DNA of 64,000 nt from Hoyosella sp. YIM 151337 (GCF_026041215.1 NZ_JAPEIQ010000013.1:124001-188000); one strand, 5' to 3'. Shown: positions 45,378 through 54,635, numbered from the stretch's first letter. The notes: generated by a model from the sequence alone, not told the origin. Numbers and translations: made by a program.

Positions 45378-46190
45378 CTATTGGCGTGAGAATTCGGACG
45401 CCGCGGCGATGAGTTCAGCGTCTGGGCGCACGCCCGTATACAGCTCGAACTGTTCAGCCGCTTGGAGCGCGACCACCTGCGCTCCGGTGATCGTGTCCTT
45501 TCCAGCCGCTTGGGCGGCGCGGATCAACGGCGTTTGTGCAGGCATCGCGACGACGTCGAATACCGTTCGTGCGCCGTCGATTTGCTCCTGCGAAAACGAG
45601 AGCGCACCCGACTCCGTACCTCCGGCCATCCCGATCGGTGTGACGTTGATCAGGAGGTCTCCTCCCGCGCCGTTGCCATTTGGCTGCCACGTGAACCCGT
45701 AGCGGTCAGCGAGTTCCCGGCCTGTACCCGCATTGCGCGCAATTACCGTGACATCGCTAAAACCGCTGTCACGCAACGCTGCTACGACGGCTTTCGCCAT
45801 GCCCCCACTGCCCCGCACGAGCACGGACGCGCTGTTCGCGACAGGTTTCAAGAGCGACCGTACTGCGACATAATCGGTGTTGTAGGCGGTGAGGAAGCCA
45901 TCGTCGTTCACGAGAGTGTTGACCGCGTCGATGACGCGGGCTGACTCATCCAGATTGTCAGCCAACGGAATCACCGCCTCTTTGAACGGCATCGACACCC
46001 CACATCCACGGATGCCGAGCGCCCGAATGCCCGCGATCGCCCCGGGAAGGTCTTCGGTGGTGAACGCCTTGTAGAGGTAGTTCAACCCCAGTTCGCGGTA
46101 AAGGTAGTTGTGGAACCGGGTCCCGATGTTGCTCGGCCTGCCGGAGAGCGAGATACAGAGGGCGGTGTCGCGGTCTGGCATCGGGATCAT
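45378..46190 (-). CDS. Shikimate dehydrogenase-like protein (AroE family)
   Basis: 270 residues. The substrate site appears as ISLSGRPSNIGTRFHNYLYR, the catalytic Lys in GVSMPFKEAVIP, and NTDYVAV matches the AroE NTD motif. The dinucleotide site is VRGSGGMAKAVVAAL. The unusual start SGRPSN and the genomic position beside cobN suggest a side-branch of AroE, not the pathway enzyme itself. It begins 6 bp after cobN ends on the same strand and is probably cotranscribed. Quinate/shikimate activity needs testing. Confidence 0.83.
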   Translation of the reverse strand: MIPMPDRDTALCISLSGRPSNIGTRFHNYLYRELGLNYLYKAFTTEDLPGAIAGIRALGIRGCGVSMPFKEAVIPLADNLDESARVIDAVNTLVNDDGFLTAYNTDYVAVRSLLKPVANSASVLVRGSGGMAKAVVAALRDSGFSDVTVIARNAGTGRELADRYGFTWQPNGNGAGGDLLINVTPIGMAGGTESGALSFSQEQIDGARTVFDVVAMPAQTPLIRAAQAAGKDTITGAQVVALQAAEQFELYTGVRPDAELIAAASEFSRQ

Positions 46191-46196
46191 GGCTGG

Positions 46197-49100
46197 CTAC
46201 TCACCCTCCAGGTCACCCTCGGTGCGGAGGTACGCGTCGCGAAGGGCATTCAGCGTTTCCTGCGTGGGCTTTTCCCACATCTGTCGCTCGGCGGCTTCGA
46301 GCAAGCGTTCAGCGATCCCGTGCAGCGCCCACGGATTCGACTCTTGCATGAACTTGCTGTTTGTGTCGTCGAACACGTACTTCTCGGCGAGTTGCTCGTA
46401 CATCCAGTCCGAGACTACCTTCGCGGTCGCGTCCAGACCGAACAGATAGTCCACCGTGGCCGCCATCTCGAACGCGCCCTTGTATCCGTGGCGGCGCATG
46501 GCGTCCATCCACCGCGGGTTGACGACACGTGCCCGGAAGACCCGCCGCGTCTCCTCCGTCAGAGAACGAGTACGCACACTGTCCGGGCGGGTGCTATCAC
46601 CGACGTACGCTTCAGGGTCCTTGTTGGTGAGGGCGCGGACCGTTGCGACCATGCCCCCGTGGTACTGGAAATAGTCGTCGGAATCGGCGATGTCGTGCTC
46701 GCGTGTGTCAGTGTTCTTGACCGCCACACTGATCCTGCGGTATGCCGCGCGCATGTCCTCAGCGGCCGGAACGCCATCGAGACCGCGGCCGTACGCGTAT
46801 CCGCCCCACGCGGTGTACACCTCGGCGAGGTCAGCGTCGGACCGCCAATTTTTTGCGTCTATCAACTGCAGCAAGCCCGCGCCGTAGGTGCCGGGTTTTG
46901 ACCCGAAGATTCGGGTTGTCGCGCGTCGCCTATCTCCGTGGCGCTGCACGTCTGCCGCCGCGTGGGCACGCACGAAGTTGTGCTCAGCAGGTTCGTCGAG
47001 ATCTGCGACCATCTGGAACGCGTCATCGAGCAGTGCGAGGACATGCGGGAAGGCATCCCGGAAAAAGCCGCTGATCCGCACGGTGACGTCGATCCGGGGC
47101 CGCCCGAGTTCCGCGTGGGGAATGACCTCGAGCGCACGCACCCGGCGCGACGCTTCATCCCATACTGGGCGCACACCGAGGAGCGCGAACACCTCGGCAA
47201 CATCGTCACCCGATGTGCGCATCGCGGACGTGCCCCACACGGATAGCCCCACTGACTTCGGCCACTCCCCGTGGTCCGCTTTGTAGCGATCAAGCAGTGA
47301 CTCTGCCATCGCCTGGCCCGTTTCCCACGCGAGCCGGGACGGGATGGCTTTCGGATCAACGGAGTAGAAGTTGCGGCCGGTGGGGAGCACGTTGATGAGT
47401 CCGCGCAGGGGCGAACCGCTCGGCCCCGACGGGATAAAGCCGCCTTCGAGAGCGTGAAGGATCCGTGGGACCTCATCGCGGGTGGCACGTAACCGCGGAA
47501 TGATCTCGTCACAGGTGAATTCGAGGATCCGGGCGACCGTGTCGTTCTCGGTGAGTTTCGAGACTTTCTTTCGCTTCCAGCCCTTTTCGGCCAGTTGCTC
47601 GAGCAGTTCGCGAGCCTGCGCCTCAACATCATCGACGCGGCTGCGGCTCTCATCACCGGCTTCGCTCAAACCTAGTGCCTCGCGCAGCCCTGGCAGCGTC
47701 TGCTCACCGCCCCACATCTGCCGTGCCCGAAGCATTGCCAGCACGAGGTCGATCTCGTCCTCGCCGCGCGGGGGTTCCCCAAGTATGTGCAGGCCGTCGC
47801 GAATCTGAACGTCCTTGATTTCACACAGCCACCCGTCGACGTGCATGAGCATGTCATCGAACTCGGCGTCATGTGGGCGTTCCTCGAGCCCCATGTCGTG
47901 ATCCATCTTTGCCGCGGTCATGAGCGTCCAGATTTGCTGACGGATTGCGGGCAGCTTGGCGGGGTCGAGCGCGGAAATGTTCGAGTGCTCGTCCAGCAAC
48001 TGCTCTAACCGCTGGATGTCACCGTACGTTTCCGCTCGGGCCATCGGCGGGATCAGATGGTCGACCAAGGCCGCATGGATGCGCCGTTTGGCTTGCGTAC
48101 CTTCACCGGGGTCATTGACGAGGAATGGGTAGATCACCGGCAGGTCACCGATGGCGGCGTCCGTCGCGCAGGACGCGGAAAGGCCGAGGGTCTTGCCCGG
48201 CAGCCACTCGAGGTTGCCGTGTTTACCGAGGTGAATCAGCACGTCAGCAGCGAAACCGCCGTCTTCTTCGGGCGCCGCTAGCCACCGGTAGGCGGCAAGG
48301 TAGTGGTGGCTCGGCGGCAGGTCCGGGTCGTGGTAGATCGCGACCGGGTTCTCGCCGAAACCGCGCGGCGGCTGCACCATCAGCACCAGATTGCCGAAGC
48401 GCAGTGCAGCGAGCACGATCTCGCCGTTCGGCTTCTGGGAGCGGTCAACGAACAACTCCCCCGGCGCCGGACCCCAGTGGCTCTCCACGGCAGCACGGAG
48501 GTCCTGCGGAAGCGTGTCGAACCATTTTCGGTACTTCTTCGCAGAAATCCGGACGGGATTGGCCATCAGTTGATCTTCGGACAGCCAGTTCGGGTCCTGA
48601 CCGCCAGCCGCGATGAGCGCATGGATCAGCTCATCTCCATTACCGGATGCGAGTCCAGGTACGGCGCCGTCCCCGCTCTCCGGTCCAAGATCGTATCCGG
48701 CTTCCTGCAGCGCACGCAGCAGTGCGATCGTGCTGGCGGGGGTGTCCAGGCCGACAGCGTTACCAATCCGGGCGTGTTTGGTCGGGTACGCGGACAGCAT
48801 CAGTACGACGTGCTTCTCATGCGGCGCGATGCGGCCCAGTCGGGCATGCTTCACCGCAATGCCGGCCACACGGCTGGCGCGTTCTGTGTCAGGCACGTAG
48901 CTCGTGAGCCCGTCCGCATCGATTTCCTTGAACGAGAAGGGGACGGTGATGATGCGCCCGTCGAACTCTGGAACCGCGACCTGTGTGGCCACGTCCAGGG
49001 GTGACAGCCCGTCGTCATTAGCCTCCCAGTCGGCGCGACTCGACGTCAGGCACAGCCCCTGCAAGATCGGGATGTCGAGCGCGGCGAGAGCCTCGACGTC

Positions 49101-49799
49101 CCAGGCCTCGTCCTCACCACCCGCACCAACCGTCGCTGGCTTCGTACCGCCCGCAGCGAGCACCGTCACGACCAAAGCGTCCGCCTGGCCGAGCGCATCG
49201 AGCAGTTCAGGCGGCGCAGTCCGCAGCGAGGCACAGAAAATGGGTATCGCTTGCGCACCCTTAGCTTCTATAGCGTCACACAGCGCATGGACATATCCGG
49301 TGTTGCCGGCGATGTGCTGAGCGCGGTAATACAGCACGGCAACGATCGGGGTGTCTTCGGGATACGCCACAATCTCGCGCTCGAGGTAACCCCAGCCAGG
49401 CAGTTCCTGCGGTTCACTGAATCCGAAGCCAGTTAGTAGCACCGTGTCTGACAGGAAGTTGTGCAGTTCGCGGAGGTTATCGGCACCACCCTGCGCAAGG
49501 TAATTGTGTGCCTGCGCGGCCACACCAGCCGGCACCGTTGACTGCTCCATTAGTTCGGCATCCGGGGCGATCTCCCCGCTCACCACAACGGTAGGCAGTC
49601 CCGCTCCGAGTACCGCGTCCAAGCCGTCTTCCCAAGCGCGCTTGCCGCCAAGCAGACGAACGACGACCAGACTGACACCGTCGAGAAGTTCCGCTAGGTC
49701 GGCCGTCTCCAGACGAGCTGGGTTGCCGAGCCGGTACTCGGAGCCGCTCGCGCGCGCAGACAGCAAATCAGTATCCGAAGTGGACAGAAGCAGGATCAC
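46197..49799 (-). CDS. cobN: Cobaltochelatase subunit CobN
   Basis: 1200 residues, the normal size. GTG start at 49799 with GGGGAAAGG upstream. Conserved CobN landmarks include LIHLGKHGNLEWLPGK, then PNVLPTGRNFYS-type GLINVLPTGRNFYSVDP and FPHVLALLDDAF. It is the large subunit that inserts cobalt into hydrogenobyrinate a,c-diamide in the aerobic cobalamin route, with CobS and CobT (or ChlI/ChlD-like partners) supplied elsewhere. The 121-bp upstream gap has no recognisable cobalamin riboswitch. No other cob genes are in the window. Confidence 0.94.
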   Translation of the reverse strand: MILLLSTSDTDLLSARASGSEYRLGNPARLETADLAELLDGVSLVVVRLLGGKRAWEDGLDAVLGAGLPTVVVSGEIAPDAELMEQSTVPAGVAAQAHNYLAQGGADNLRELHNFLSDTVLLTGFGFSEPQELPGWGYLEREIVAYPEDTPIVAVLYYRAQHIAGNTGYVHALCDAIEAKGAQAIPIFCASLRTAPPELLDALGQADALVVTVLAAGGTKPATVGAGGEDEAWDVEALAALDIPILQGLCLTSSRADWEANDDGLSPLDVATQVAVPEFDGRIITVPFSFKEIDADGLTSYVPDTERASRVAGIAVKHARLGRIAPHEKHVVLMLSAYPTKHARIGNAVGLDTPASTIALLRALQEAGYDLGPESGDGAVPGLASGNGDELIHALIAAGGQDPNWLSEDQLMANPVRISAKKYRKWFDTLPQDLRAAVESHWGPAPGELFVDRSQKPNGEIVLAALRFGNLVLMVQPPRGFGENPVAIYHDPDLPPSHHYLAAYRWLAAPEEDGGFAADVLIHLGKHGNLEWLPGKTLGLSASCATDAAIGDLPVIYPFLVNDPGEGTQAKRRIHAALVDHLIPPMARAETYGDIQRLEQLLDEHSNISALDPAKLPAIRQQIWTLMTAAKMDHDMGLEERPHDAEFDDMLMHVDGWLCEIKDVQIRDGLHILGEPPRGEDEIDLVLAMLRARQMWGGEQTLPGLREALGLSEAGDESRSRVDDVEAQARELLEQLAEKGWKRKKVSKLTENDTVARILEFTCDEIIPRLRATRDEVPRILHALEGGFIPSGPSGSPLRGLINVLPTGRNFYSVDPKAIPSRLAWETGQAMAESLLDRYKADHGEWPKSVGLSVWGTSAMRTSGDDVAEVFALLGVRPVWDEASRRVRALEVIPHAELGRPRIDVTVRISGFFRDAFPHVLALLDDAFQMVADLDEPAEHNFVRAHAAADVQRHGDRRRATTRIFGSKPGTYGAGLLQLIDAKNWRSDADLAEVYTAWGGYAYGRGLDGVPAAEDMRAAYRRISVAVKNTDTREHDIADSDDYFQYHGGMVATVRALTNKDPEAYVGDSTRPDSVRTRSLTEETRRVFRARVVNPRWMDAMRRHGYKGAFEMAATVDYLFGLDATAKVVSDWMYEQLAEKYVFDDTNSKFMQESNPWALHGIAERLLEAAERQMWEKPTQETLNALRDAYLRTEGDLEGE

Positions 49800-49920
49800 G
49801 CCGAACCTTTCCCCGCCGAACGTTGCCTAAGTGCCGAGCCGTCATGTCTGCTCATCGTGTGGGATGCTACCGGTTCCGTCGAGAACACGCTGACACCAAT
49901 TAGGCGGCCGCTTATGCCCG

Positions 49921-50469
49921 CTAATGCCGAAACTCTCGCCCCGTCGACTCAAGAGTCTCTCGGAGGATACGGACCGCCTTCGGCCCCACACCATGCATCG
50001 CCGACAGTTCCGCCTCGGACAGCTGTGCTACCTGATCAAGGCTTTCCATCCCAGCCGTGACCAAAGCCTGAGTCGCGGGCCTCCCAATCGTTTTGGGCAA
50101 GTCTCCCACCTCGCCCGGCACGGCGGTCTCAGCAGCCCTCGCTCTGGCCGCCAGTTCGTTCGGTGCGCAGAATAGCCAGGCCTGACGAACCCAGTAGTTA
50201 AGCTGCTGACCGTCCAGTTCGTTTAGTGGCACACAGACCGTGACTGACGTGTCAGAGCCGGATAGTTCTTCAGCGGCGTGATGCGCGGCAATCATGTCGG
50301 CGCCGACCTTCGCGGACAAATGAAGGTGAAGAACACCGCCCGCATCGACGGCCGCGAACTGCGCATCCTCCACGGTGAAAGCCGTCACACCGTGCGTTGT
50401 CGTACCGTCCTGCTCGACGGCCGCTGGGTGCGAAAGCGCAGACTTTCGGAGCTGTCGGACTGACGTCAT
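49921..50469 (-). CDS. Hypothetical protein with C-terminal helix-hairpin-helix
   Basis: 182 residues from ATG 50469. The N-terminal part (about 1-110) has a MmcQ/YjbR-like pattern, FTVEDAQFAAVDAGGVLHLH and later LNYWVRQAWLFCAP. The C-terminal 60 residues contain a helix-hairpin-helix, LSEAELSAMHGVGPKAVRIL, usually associated with DNA binding. It lies upstream of cobN on the same strand with its own 121-bp gap. Function is not known. Confidence 0.72.
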   Translation of the reverse strand: MTSVRQLRKSALSHPAAVEQDGTTTHGVTAFTVEDAQFAAVDAGGVLHLHLSAKVGADMIAAHHAAEELSGSDTSVTVCVPLNELDGQQLNYWVRQAWLFCAPNELAARARAAETAVPGEVGDLPKTIGRPATQALVTAGMESLDQVAQLSEAELSAMHGVGPKAVRILRETLESTGREFRH

Positions 50470-50571
50470 GTGGCTACCTCGGACTGCTCGCGGACTGCCT
50501 CTTTGTGGGTCCACGGTACTCCAGTGTCCCCTGTCGCGACTTGAGACAGCGGGCACCCGGCGTTCCGGGGC

Positions 50572-51465
50572 TTAACGCGCAACGTTATCGGCGACCGCAC
50601 GACGGTGCCACGAGCGAATCGCTGCAGCAAACTGATCAGGCGCGTCGGACTGCACGAAATGGCCTGCACCCTGGATGATCACGGTTTCGGAGTCGACGAA
50701 CGTCTCCTCCCAGCGGCGCCGTTGATCACTTCCGAAAGCGACGTCCGCATCGCCCCAGATGATGAGCGCAGGAAGCGAAGCGAGGCGCGGCAGACCTGCT
50801 TCCACGTCAGCGAGAAAGTCTCGGCTCGCCGTGATTCTGCGGGGCAAAATGGCCGAGGAGTGGCGCCGCGCGGGGCTATCGAGAGCCTTTCGGTAGTGGG
50901 CCATTTCTTCGGCTGTAAGTTTCCGCAGCCGGTGCCCTGCCGGAATCATGACGTTGACAAACAAGTTGAACTGACGGATCAACAGGCGTCCGAGCGGTCC
51001 ACCCAACAAGCGCGAGAAGATGTGCACGCCGAGCCCCTCAGCAGGCCAGGCCCCCGTGTTTGCGACCACCAGGCCGTTGAAGCGGGCAGGGTTCTGTTCA
51101 GCAACTGACATCCCGATGGGCCCGCCCCAATCGTGGGCTACCAGCGTGACTTCTCGCAGTTTCAGTTTTTCGATGAAGGCGGCGACCACGAGCGTGTGGT
51201 CCTCCGGAAGACACCCATAGCCGGGCGCAGCCGCAGATAGGCCCATCCCTGGGTAATCGAGGGCGATACAGCGAAACTCGTCCTTCAAAGAGCTGATGAC
51301 GTCGCGATACAAAAACGACCATGTCGGGTTGCCGTGCAGAAAGAGCAATACCGGACCGTCTCCTTCGTCGATGTAATGAAGCGCATGTCCATCGATCTCA
51401 GTGAAACGGCTCTCGAACGGAAACATCGTGTCATCCACCCAGGAGGGCCGTACTTGCACACCCAT
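50572..51465 (-). CDS. Haloalkane-dehalogenase-like alpha/beta hydrolase
   Basis: 297 residues from ATG 51465, which has GGAG six bases upstream; an ATG at 51477 is possible. HGNPTWSFLYRDVI contains the halide-site Asn of dehalogenases, LVAHDWGGPIGMSVA gives the nucleophile Asp with the adjacent Trp, the acid lies in IIWGDADVAFG, and the His in IIQGAGHFVQSDAP. Dehalogenase or epoxide hydrolase activity is possible; sequence alone does not decide. It is divergent from an hxlR-type regulator across a 63-bp operator-bearing gap. Confidence 0.84.
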   Translation of the reverse strand: MGVQVRPSWVDDTMFPFESRFTEIDGHALHYIDEGDGPVLLFLHGNPTWSFLYRDVISSLKDEFRCIALDYPGMGLSAAAPGYGCLPEDHTLVVAAFIEKLKLREVTLVAHDWGGPIGMSVAEQNPARFNGLVVANTGAWPAEGLGVHIFSRLLGGPLGRLLIRQFNLFVNVMIPAGHRLRKLTAEEMAHYRKALDSPARRHSSAILPRRITASRDFLADVEAGLPRLASLPALIIWGDADVAFGSDQRRRWEETFVDSETVIIQGAGHFVQSDAPDQFAAAIRSWHRRAVADNVAR

Positions 51466-51488
51466 GACCAGCTCCATTTCCGCCTAAA

Positions 51489-51520
51489 TTGATTTTCTCA
51501 AGTGAAGTTTACAATATAAA
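51489..51520 (+). promoter_or_regulatory. Promoter of the hxlR gene
   Basis: The -10 candidate TATAAA (51515-51520) ends eight bases before the ATG at 51529. TTGATT (51489-51494) could be a -35 with a long 20-bp spacer. A transcript starting six to nine bases after the -10 would begin at or next to the ATG, so a leaderless mRNA is likely. Confidence 0.4.
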
Positions 51521-51523
51521 CTT
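51505..51523. promoter_or_regulatory. Inverted-repeat operator between dehalogenase-like gene and hxlR
   Basis: AAGTTTA (51505-51511), spacer CAATA, TAAACTT (51517-51523): perfect 7-bp arms in an AT-rich island inside a GC-rich region, overlapping the -10 of the regulator. It is the obvious binding site for the adjacent HxlR dimer, controlling both divergent genes. Confidence 0.6.
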
Positions 51524-51528
51524 GGAGG

Positions 51529-52182
51529 ATGAGCCGAAACTACGGTCAGTACTGCGGATTAGCCAGGGCACTCGATGTTGTCGGCGATAGATGGAACCTC
51601 CTCATCGTTCGCCAACTGCTCATTGCGCCCGCACGGTACCGACAGCTGGCGGATGGGCTTCCTGGGATTGCCACCAATCTGCTCGCCGAACGGCTGCGCG
51701 ACCTGGAGAAACACGGTGTGATCGAGCGCCGCCTGGACGAAAACGGTGCGAACGTTCGCTATGCCCTCACCGCATGGGGGGCACAACTGCGCGAACCCAT
51801 CGAAAGCCTGATCCGGTGGTCCGCGCCGCTGATGATGCCGGGCCCGGGCGGCAACCATTTCCGCGCCGATTGGCTAGTAGTCGCTCTGCCCGCGCTGCTC
51901 GCTGCGCGTGAACCCATCGAGCACACGACAACCGTGGGCATCGCTACCGAAGGTGGCATGGTGCAGATCCTGGCCACACCCTCGAACACCACAGTGAGCT
52001 CGCACGACGGGCGCAAACTCGACGCCGTGATTACCGCTGACCCTCCATGGATCCTGGGGTTGGCAGCAGGCGCGCTTACGCTCGATAACGTCCGCGACGT
52101 TGTGCACATCGACGGCGATGAAGCCGCCATCCAGCGTGTGTTCGGTGGCCCAATCGGCCGCACATCGGCAGCCACCGAATAG
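51529..52182 (+). CDS. HxlR-family transcriptional regulator with C-terminal SCP2-like domain
   Basis: 217 residues. The winged helix is at the N-terminus: YGQYCGLARALDVVGDRWNL, then LPGIATNLLAERLRDLEKHG and the wing VIERRLDENGANVRYALT. The C-terminal 90 residues (about 125-215) resemble the SCP2/sterol-carrier-like domain common in this HxlR subgroup and may sense a lipid. GGAGG touches the ATG directly, too close to act as an ordinary SD, so leaderless translation is likely. It probably represses itself and the divergent dehalogenase-like gene. Confidence 0.84.
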   Translation: MSRNYGQYCGLARALDVVGDRWNLLIVRQLLIAPARYRQLADGLPGIATNLLAERLRDLEKHGVIERRLDENGANVRYALTAWGAQLREPIESLIRWSAPLMMPGPGGNHFRADWLVVALPALLAAREPIEHTTTVGIATEGGMVQILATPSNTTVSSHDGRKLDAVITADPPWILGLAAGALTLDNVRDVVHIDGDEAAIQRVFGGPIGRTSAATE

Positions 52183-52199
52183 CCAACACTGAAACGTCA

Positions 52200-52922
52200 T
52201 CAGGTGGGATCGGCCGGACGGGATAGGCCTGTCGATCCCACGGTATGCGGATCTTCCACAACGTTCGCAGCGAAGTCGCCGATATCAGCGAACCTATGAG
52301 CGATGGCCGCGGGTGGCGCAACGTCGAAAGCCGGAACTGGTGTCAGTCGCAGGCTTACTCGGTCTGCAACGCCGTCCGTGCAAGGAAGGCTCACGTCACA
52401 CGCCGCGAGCGCTCCCTCCGTGCAGGAAACTTCTAGGTGAATCGTGCCGATGGGGTTGACGAAATACGCTTCAGCCGAGCTAACTTCGCCGTTAATGACG
52501 CTGAAGATGTCATCGGGAATTCGAGCAACCGGGACATCGATGATCGTCACGCCCTCGGGCGCGAGCGAGCTCTGAGGGTCAGCGACTTCAAGTAGACACA
52601 ACGGCAACAACTCGTTGAGCCACCCCCTCCCGGTATCGGCAAACTCCATCCAGTCGTCAGCACCGGGCTGATCCAAGCGCTGAAACAGCCTGCCCCCGTA
52701 GACAATCACCCTGCCGTGGATCAGCTCATCAGGAGCAACTGCCCCGAGGAAGCGCATAGTGGAGGTCGCGGCGAGGTTCCGCGTCAGGATGTCCACGCGC
52801 CCGCCACTGGTCATGACGCACCCGAAGCGTTCGCTCGCCTCGTGGAATTCAGCGGTGAACTGGAAGGAAAAGTACCGCGCAGACACCATCCTTCGCACTG
52901 CGTCGCTGATTGTTGGCATCAC
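52200..52922 (-). CDS. Hypothetical protein, last gene of a methyltransferase operon
   Basis: 240 residues with no signal peptide and no membrane helix. A central region, FADTGRGWLNELLPLCLLEV followed by EGVTIIDVPVARIPDDIF, resembles the beta-rich half of lipoproteins of the LppX/LprG type but without lipobox; this is only a loose likeness. It lies 63 bp after the isochorismatase-family gene on the same strand. No function can be assigned. Confidence 0.6.
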   Translation of the reverse strand: MMPTISDAVRRMVSARYFSFQFTAEFHEASERFGCVMTSGGRVDILTRNLAATSTMRFLGAVAPDELIHGRVIVYGGRLFQRLDQPGADDWMEFADTGRGWLNELLPLCLLEVADPQSSLAPEGVTIIDVPVARIPDDIFSVINGEVSSAEAYFVNPIGTIHLEVSCTEGALAACDVSLPCTDGVADRVSLRLTPVPAFDVAPPAAIAHRFADIGDFAANVVEDPHTVGSTGLSRPADPT

Positions 52923-52985
52923 CGCTCCGATTCTCCGCGCCTCATAGCGTTAAACTCCTGCGGCCTATGTCGATTGGCGCGAGGC

Positions 52986-53642
52986 TCACTGCAATTGGTG
53001 TGCCTGCGGCTGCCCGATCCAGGCGAGCACCTCCGTGCAGTTGTGCACCCTCACACCGATTCCGCGGCATTCAGCAAGCCCTCGCTCGTACACTTGCGAT
53101 ACCGCGTCACTGACCACAATCACCCTGAAATCACGCTCGCCCGCCTGGTAAATACTTGCACGTGGACAGTTGGGAAAGTTGACGCCGACAAAGGTCAGCG
53201 TGTCAACGCCGATGCCGGTGAGGTGATCGTGCAACCCGGTCTGGTAGAACGCACCCCAGCGTGGTTTGAACATGATCCACTCGTTCGGCGCGACCTCCTG
53301 GAATCCGCCGCGCAGCAAGAACTCCGGGTCGATCTTTGTGCCAGGGTCTGGCCGAAGCCCGGCAACTAGCTGACTCCCAGCACTGTCTGGTGCGACGATG
53401 CCACCACTGTTGGCTACCGCTTCTCTGCGGCACAGTTCAGCATTGCTGCCATCGCGGCTGTAGAGGCGAATGACATGAACGATTGGTTTACCGGCAGCGC
53501 GAAAACCGCGAACAACTCGCCCGATGTTCGGCAGGATTTCTTCGGTACCGTCGATGTATGCGGCACCGTCCTTATGCGAGAAGTCGTGCTGCACATCGAT
53601 GGTGATGAGAGCACTTGCACCGGGATTGGGCTTGTCATGCAT
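52986..53642 (-). CDS. Isochorismatase-family cysteine hydrolase
   Basis: 218 residues from ATG 53642, preceded by GGAG and overlapping the methyltransferase stop by 8 nt. The triad Asp-Lys-Cys is visible in TIDVQHDFS, IMFKPRWGAF and NFPNCPRASI, so this is a nicotinamidase/carbamoylase-type cysteine hydrolase, not a true isochorismatase. HVIRLYSRDGSNAELCRRE between Asp and Lys is typical. The substrate is unknown; coupling to a methyltransferase suggests a shared pathway. Confidence 0.83.
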   Translation of the reverse strand: MHDKPNPGASALITIDVQHDFSHKDGAAYIDGTEEILPNIGRVVRGFRAAGKPIVHVIRLYSRDGSNAELCRREAVANSGGIVAPDSAGSQLVAGLRPDPGTKIDPEFLLRGGFQEVAPNEWIMFKPRWGAFYQTGLHDHLTGIGVDTLTFVGVNFPNCPRASIYQAGERDFRVIVVSDAVSQVYERGLAECRGIGVRVHNCTEVLAWIGQPQAHQLQ

Positions 53643-54273
53643 TGGATGCTCCGTAGCGCTGGTCAAGACGGCCCTCTGCATAAACTCGTCGTGCAACGAT
53701 GGCTGCGTGGTCTCGATGATGCTGTGACGAGCGTGTATGCACCTCATCAACTCTGAATCCGAAGTCAGACAAGCTATTGCACGTCTCCTCGACATCCCAG
53801 TAGAACGCCGTAGCAATTGCATGGGGGAACTGGTTCCATGCCGGGCCCGTGAAAAAGCCGAGCAGCAGACTGCCCTCCGCGCGAATCAACCGGTTGAACT
53901 GCTTCAGTATCGCTTCCACAGATGCCCGCTCACAATGGATCATCGAGTACCAGGCCAGGACGCCCTCGAACGACCCGTCAGGAAAACAAGCGCGCTCCAT
54001 ATCCATGGTCTCGAACTGAACCTCTGGGTACCGCTGGCGAGCTGATCTGATGAACTCGGGCACTACGTCGATGCCGATGACCTCGGACACTTCGTTGCTG
54101 AGCAGATCAGTCCAGTGCCCAGGCCCGCACCCAGCGTCAAGAATCCGCCCACCCGTGCGCGCACCCCAAGATCTGATAAGTGCGGTGTCGCACGGCTCCA
54201 TCTGATCCACGCAGCCGAGTTTGAGCGTGTATTCTCTCGCACGCGCACCGTACGCAGTTTCAATTGATTTCAC
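53635..54273 (-). CDS. SAM-dependent class I methyltransferase
   Basis: 212 residues, GTG start at 54273. SAM-binding motif I is GGRILDAGCGPGHWTDLL (about 41-58), motif II VIGIDVVPEFIRSARQ, and motif post-I FETMDMERACFPDGSFEGVL. Small-molecule methyltransferase fold (Methyltransf_11). It is the first gene of a three-gene operon with the cysteine hydrolase and an unknown protein. Confidence 0.85.
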   Translation of the reverse strand: MKSIETAYGARAREYTLKLGCVDQMEPCDTALIRSWGARTGGRILDAGCGPGHWTDLLSNEVSEVIGIDVVPEFIRSARQRYPEVQFETMDMERACFPDGSFEGVLAWYSMIHCERASVEAILKQFNRLIRAEGSLLLGFFTGPAWNQFPHAIATAFYWDVEETCNSLSDFGFRVDEVHTRSSQHHRDHAAIVARRVYAEGRLDQRYGASNA

Positions 54274-54397
54274 AGCGTGGCCCTTTCACGCGGCCAATTC
54301 CAGAAGGGGCGGCGGCGCCCATTTCGGCTCACCAATGGTATGGTGCGGCGGCACCACCGCACGTTCACCCTGCGGCATACTAGCTTCTCTGCATGCC

Positions 54398-54568
54398 TCA
54401 CGAGTCTCGGGACGTTTGCTCATCCGTTGTGCGAGTAGCCGAATGACTCTCTGTGTACTCGGTGGCTTTACGTCGACGGCCTACTATCACTGCCCTGATG
54501 AAGAAGATGACGCCAATTACCAACGCAAACATCGCGATTGACCAGGCGAGGTCATACAAAGCGGGCAT
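54398..54568 (-). CDS. Small single-TM protein
   Basis: 56 residues from ATG 54568 with GGAGGT upstream. One hydrophobic helix (about 7-28: LAWSIAMFALVIGVIFFIRA) is followed by a basic stretch GRRRK and a hydrophilic tail. The helix probably inserts with the tail in the cytoplasm. No family recognised. Confidence 0.55.
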   Translation of the reverse strand: MPALYDLAWSIAMFALVIGVIFFIRAVIVGRRRKATEYTESHSATRTTDEQTSRDS

Positions 54569-54635
54569 CGTACTTACACCTCCAGGCTTCAAGATTCGTC
54601 GCTGACTATTGTGAGACACACCTGACCTTCAGTGC

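Noticed and set aside
46197-49799. cobN as magnesium chelatase subunit BchH/ChlH
   Set aside because: The size fits both, but the window shows no chlorophyll genes and the host type makes cobalt chelation far more likely.
49800-49920. Possible cobalamin riboswitch upstream of cobN
   Set aside because: The gap is only 121 bp and I could not find the conserved B12-box pattern.
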